DNA of 64,000 bases, taken from positions 4,818,501 to 4,882,500 of the forward strand of contig NZ_FNSW01000001.1 of NCBI RefSeq assembly GCF_900104695.1, given 5' to 3'. The notes under the pieces are model-generated. The model worked only from the letters and a program-made list of their open reading frames with translations, did not search any database and was not told the origin of the DNA. Positions 61,033-64,000 of this stretch are shown one piece after another. Origin of the DNA: Paenibacillus sp. GP183 (GTDB lineage: Bacteria > Bacillota > Bacilli > Paenibacillales > NBRC-103111). The stretch's first letter is position 1; each line of letters opens with the position of its first letter. Position numbers and translations under genes: made by a program.

Positions 61033-61809
61033 TTATTGCTCGCAAATCCAATCGCGGACTGGAGCATCTTTAACTGGATGGAGGAACATGACTTCGGGAC
61101 TACTTTTAGCCGCTTTCGCCTCTTCCAGGGTGAATGCGGGTCTATACCGTAAATGTTCTTTGATCATTTCCGGATAAGTCTGGCATTTGGCTCCGCTTCT
61201 CATGGCTAATGTGATATAAAGCATTTCACCTAAATGTCCAATGCTAGCGTTGCTGCGGAACAGTTTCTCTAAGTGTTCTTTATCGATCCCGGCAATCATA
61301 TTCTTAATAATTTCATGACGGTATACTTGCATCGGATTGGAAGTTCCATAGAAACTATCTTGTTTGAAGAAAGGTTTCCAGTGTTCCCACTTTTCCCACA
61401 TTCTCTTGGCTGGTATCCATACTGCTTGGTCGGGGTTCGTCTCATGTCTTAATAATTTAACCAAGCAATCGTAGTCTTTCATTTTTTTTTGAATAAACGG
61501 TACGAAGCCCTGGTTGATGAACATGACGTCGTATTCGGTGTAAACCAAATATTCATATGAAATTGTGGCTTCTTCGAGCCACTGCATAATATCGTAGAAG
61601 CAACGACCGGTTTTCCTCGGCTCAAGAGGTCTGCTATAAGGGCAATACAAGACGTCCTCTTGTTTGCAAATGCTTTTGCCAAAATTCTTATTCGTTCCGC
61701 CATTATATAAAACAATTTTGGCATCCTTTCGGGTATACTTGCGAATATTTTTGATTTGCTTGAGAAGTGCTTGTTCATCTTTGTGCGCTAATAACGAAAA
61801 ACAAATCAT
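61033..61809 (-). CDS. Tandem-array glycosyltransferase, copy 2
   Basis: 258 residues, GGAGGT upstream. Marks: MICFSLLAHKDEQALLKQI, KIVLYNGGTNKNFGKSIC, YCPYSRPLEPRKTGRCFYDI, YLVYTEYDVMFINQGFVPF, TSNPMQVYRHEIIKNMI, HLGEMLYITLAMRSGAKC and MFLHPVKDAPVRDWICEQ. It is separated by 122 bases from copy 3 and 25 bases from copy 1. Function inferred only from fold-level resemblance and neighbourhood. Confidence 0.77.
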   Translation of the reverse strand: MICFSLLAHKDEQALLKQIKNIRKYTRKDAKIVLYNGGTNKNFGKSICKQEDVLYCPYSRPLEPRKTGRCFYDIMQWLEEATISYEYLVYTEYDVMFINQGFVPFIQKKMKDYDCLVKLLRHETNPDQAVWIPAKRMWEKWEHWKPFFKQDSFYGTSNPMQVYRHEIIKNMIAGIDKEHLEKLFRSNASIGHLGEMLYITLAMRSGAKCQTYPEMIKEHLRYRPAFTLEEAKAAKSSPEVMFLHPVKDAPVRDWICEQ

Positions 61810-61834
61810 GATACCGGACCTCCTGCATCAAGCT

Positions 61835-62607
61835 TTAATGCTCCCAAATCCATTTTCTTACATCATGATTTTTTACGGGGTGAACGAACATGACCCCGGG
61901 TCTGCGTTTCGCATCTTGGATTTCCCTTAGCGTGATTTGCGGTCTGAAACGCAAGTATCGTATATCGGAATCGCGGTAATCCAGACATTTGGCGCCATAT
62001 TTCTTGGCTAAGGTTACGTAGATCATTTCACCCAAACAGAGAATGTTGGTAGACCTGAATAACCGTTCGATTTGGTCTCTATGAATACCCGCCAGCATAC
62101 GTCTGACAATGCCGTGGCGATAAACAGACATTGGGCTGGACGTTCTAAGAAATGATCCAATTGGAAGAAAGGTCTCCAATCATTCCATTCGTCCCACATT
62201 AATTTGGCCGGTTCCCACGTCGCCTTCTTGGGATCGGTTTCCTTTTTGACCCATTTCAACAAGCAATCATAGCCTGTCATCCGTGTCTGTAACATTTCGC
62301 GGAAGCCCTCATTGACGAACATAATATCGTATTCCAGATAAACCAAATACTCGTAGTTGATTTTTCTTTCTTCCAGCCATCGCATGATGTCATAGAAAAA
62401 ACGGCCGCTTGTTCTCTGCGTTAACGGTTTACTAAACGGACAATACAGGACATTCTCCTCCTGGCAAACCTTCTTGCCGAAGTCTGAATCCTGTCCGCCA
62501 TTGTAAAAAACGATAAAAGCGTCTTTGGGATTGTATTTACGGATGTTTTTTATTTGCTGGCGAATTGCTCCTTCGTCTTCATGCGCCAATAAAGCAAAGC
62601 AAATCAT
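61835..62607 (-). pseudogene. Tandem-array glycosyltransferase, copy 1, frameshifted
   Basis: The first frame (62607 down to about 62150) reads MICFALLAHEDEGAIRQQI through YLVYLEYDIMFVNEGF to WRPFFQLDHFL. The second (to 61835) continues TSSPMSVYRHGIVRRML, LGEMIYVTLAKKYGAKC and MFVHPVKNHDVRKWIWEH. Comparison with copy 2 (DSFYGTSNPMQVYRH) shows a one-base loss near 62150 in TTTCTTAGAACG. GGAGGT precedes the start. All family motifs are present across the two frames, so the lesion is recent or a sequencing error. Confidence 0.8.
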
Positions 62608-62620
62608 AATGGGACCTCCA

Positions 62621-63784
62621 TTATTTTAGGCTTTGTATTGACCAACCTTGTTCTTGCATTGATTTCATAAAATGGCTACGATCCAAATGCATGCCGAATC
62701 CGGGAGATGCAGGAACGTGAACCATGCCTTCTACGATAGAGTAACCGGGTGCCTCCAATCCAGGGACTCGCACTTCGTCCCACTCAATGGTCAGAAATCG
62801 CTCTAATGCGGTTGCGACATGACACGAAGCATAATTACCGTAAGGGCCGCCGTAATTATGAGGTGCCTGCTTGACACCCGAACCTCGCAGTTCGTCTCCC
62901 AATACAAGCAATTTGTTAAATCCATGGAAACGAATGTCGAATTGGAGAACGTCAATCAACCCACTCTTAGCCCAATTGACGATAGAAGGGGCAACGGTAA
63001 TTCCTTCTCCATCGGCGATCATTACATGAAGGTTTTGTTTATCCATCCACATTTTTAAGTCTTCATAAAGAATCGGATCCTCATAGAACGGTTCTTCAAT
63101 AAAGGTGATGTTCACTTCGGCAGTGGCATCCAGTACCTCTTTGGTCAGATTAAGATTGTAGCTATTGTTTGCATCGATCATAATTTGCGCCTCAGGTCCG
63201 ATAGCATCGCGAATCCCCTTAATAATCTCAATATCCCGTTTCATCCCTCTATGCATGGGCATGTGTTTTGCTCCGCGTCCCACTTTGATTTTGAAAGCAC
63301 GATGACCGGCATGATATCCTTCCAAAGCTTTAAATTGCATCAAATGAACGGCTGCAGCATCGTCGTCCAGATGCAGATCGTCAAAATAAATGGTGGCGTC
63401 GTAGCATGGCACGATGGGGGGATTTCCTACATTGTTGGCTTCGCCAATATCAAACAAAGCGTAGACAGGTTTGTTCAAGATATGTCCCAACCAGTCTAAC
63501 AACGGGTATTCGATCCCGTGATAAGCTGGCTTTACTCTACCTTCCGGCGTAAACAAGTCCTTAATCTCGGTACCGATCCATGCTTCGGCTTGTGCTCTTG
63601 AGGCCATGGACCATCCGAATCCCGTTTCGCCCGCTATAGTAATTCGTATGAGTTCAAGGGGCATGGATTTCCCATGCCAGCCTTTTCTTGCATTACAACC
63701 AATATCCCGCCATCTTTCGCCCATCAAACGACAGCCTTCCATCCGTTCTATGCGCCATCCAGACTCTAGAATCGAAGGAATCAA
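62621..63784 (-). CDS. Enolase-superfamily enzyme (mandelate racemase/muconate lactonizing type)
   Basis: 387 residues starting with TTG at 63784, overlapping the glf stop (TTGA) with GGAGGAG upstream. The barrel shows the catalytic lysine motif AFKIKVGRG, the metal ligands in MIDANNSYN (Asp), FIEEPFYED (Glu) and IADGEGI (Glu), and QAPHNYGGPYG near the C-terminus where the second general base or substrate contacts lie. Superfamily members abstract the alpha-proton of carboxylates, often acid sugars, to give dehydration or epimerisation. An enzyme of this class inside a surface-polysaccharide operon is unusual. The substrate is unknown; a uronate or sugar acid is a reasonable guess. Confidence 0.83.
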   Translation of the reverse strand: MIPSILESGWRIERMEGCRLMGERWRDIGCNARKGWHGKSMPLELIRITIAGETGFGWSMASRAQAEAWIGTEIKDLFTPEGRVKPAYHGIEYPLLDWLGHILNKPVYALFDIGEANNVGNPPIVPCYDATIYFDDLHLDDDAAAVHLMQFKALEGYHAGHRAFKIKVGRGAKHMPMHRGMKRDIEIIKGIRDAIGPEAQIMIDANNSYNLNLTKEVLDATAEVNITFIEEPFYEDPILYEDLKMWMDKQNLHVMIADGEGITVAPSIVNWAKSGLIDVLQFDIRFHGFNKLLVLGDELRGSGVKQAPHNYGGPYGNYASCHVATALERFLTIEWDEVRVPGLEAPGYSIVEGMVHVPASPGFGMHLDRSHFMKSMQEQGWSIQSLK

Positions 63785-64000
63785 TTGCTCTCCTCCTCTA
63801 TAATCGTGTCCTTGAACAACGTTAATGCGCGTGCTACCGCTTGGTCCATGTTGTAATATTTGTAGTCGGCAAGCCTTCCGGCGAACAGCACCCTGTCTTT
63901 AATTTTTTCAGCTTCCGCCTGATAAAGCTTGTAACGTTCCTTGTTTTCATCCCTTGGAATCGGATAGTAAGGATCGGTCTTACCTGCGATATATTCTTCC
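63781..64000 (-). CDS. glf: UDP-galactopyranose mutase, C-terminal part (5' end outside window)
   Basis: The last about 72 codons of a Glf-type flavoenzyme, which interconverts UDP-galactopyranose and UDP-galactofuranose. Visible are KTDPYYPIPRDENKERY, VLFAGRLADYKYYNMDQAVA (FAD/NAD-binding GRL and the Y-x-YYNMDQ signature) and the acidic end IIEEES. The stop overlaps the start of the enolase-superfamily gene. It implies galactofuranose in the surface glycan and probably heads or leads the minus-strand operon that runs to 58357. Confidence 0.9.
   Translation of the reverse strand, partial: EEYIAGKTDPYYPIPRDENKERYKLYQAEAEKIKDRVLFAGRLADYKYYNMDQAVARALTLFKDTIIEEESN

Overview
The window reads as chromosome of an endospore-forming Gram-positive bacterium, most likely Paenibacillus or a close relative. 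Four things point there: strong AGGAGG-type ribosome binding sites with frequent TTG and GTG starts, a mid-range GC content, spore-coat families (CotS, CotSA, CgeB), and Bacillales-type housekeeping genes. No rRNA, tRNA, CRISPR array or replication origin was seen.

Region 1 (1-14.6 kb) is ordinary chromosome: the end of an IS1595-type transposase, an aminotransferase, kduI (uronate catabolism), paiB with a GNAT acetyltransferase, a MocR/GabR regulator, an ACT-domain malic enzyme, a secreted protein with two PF03640-like repeats, an AraC regulator, an Fsr-like MFS exporter, psd, a small membrane protein and a lipoprotein NagZ.

Region 2 (14.6-38.5 kb) looks like a spore-surface polysaccharide and glycoprotein island. 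A minus-strand operon (ugd, sugar epimerase, cotSA-like, cotS-like, cotS-like) diverges from a gene for a 1681-residue protein made almost entirely of about 148 decapeptide repeats and ending in a compact C-terminal domain. Downstream on the plus strand lie rmlA-like, rmlD, two CgeB-like glycosyltransferases, a small basic protein, a GT4 with a Lys/Arg-rich tail, a three-gene set for a UDP-2-acetamido-2,6-dideoxy-L-hexose, another NAD-dependent epimerase/reductase and a GT2. A second nucleotidyltransferase and a glycosyltransferase carrying lectin-like blades follow on the minus strand. The likely reading is sporulation-time synthesis of a long glycosylated surface fibre; this is inference.

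Region 3 (38.6-57.1 kb) is a recombination graveyard. It holds broken second and third copies of the repeat protein, pieces of manC, GT2, GT4, GT8, Gfo/Idh/MocA, DUF1360-like and kinase-like genes, pieces of another putative surface protein, and several insertion sequences, one with perfect inverted repeats. A few intact genes (PIG-L deacetylase, two GT4, two GT8) survive among them.

Region 4 (57.2-64 kb) is again largely intact: a CotSA-like GT4, then a minus-strand operon glf (partial), enolase-superfamily enzyme, four tandem paralogous glycosyltransferases (one frameshifted) and a sugar-nucleotide epimerase. The last two genes of that operon exist as a decayed duplicate at 49.7-50.9 kb. 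Several genes are broken by single-base shifts, some in short homopolymers, so sequencing error and slipped-strand (phase) variation both need to be considered.
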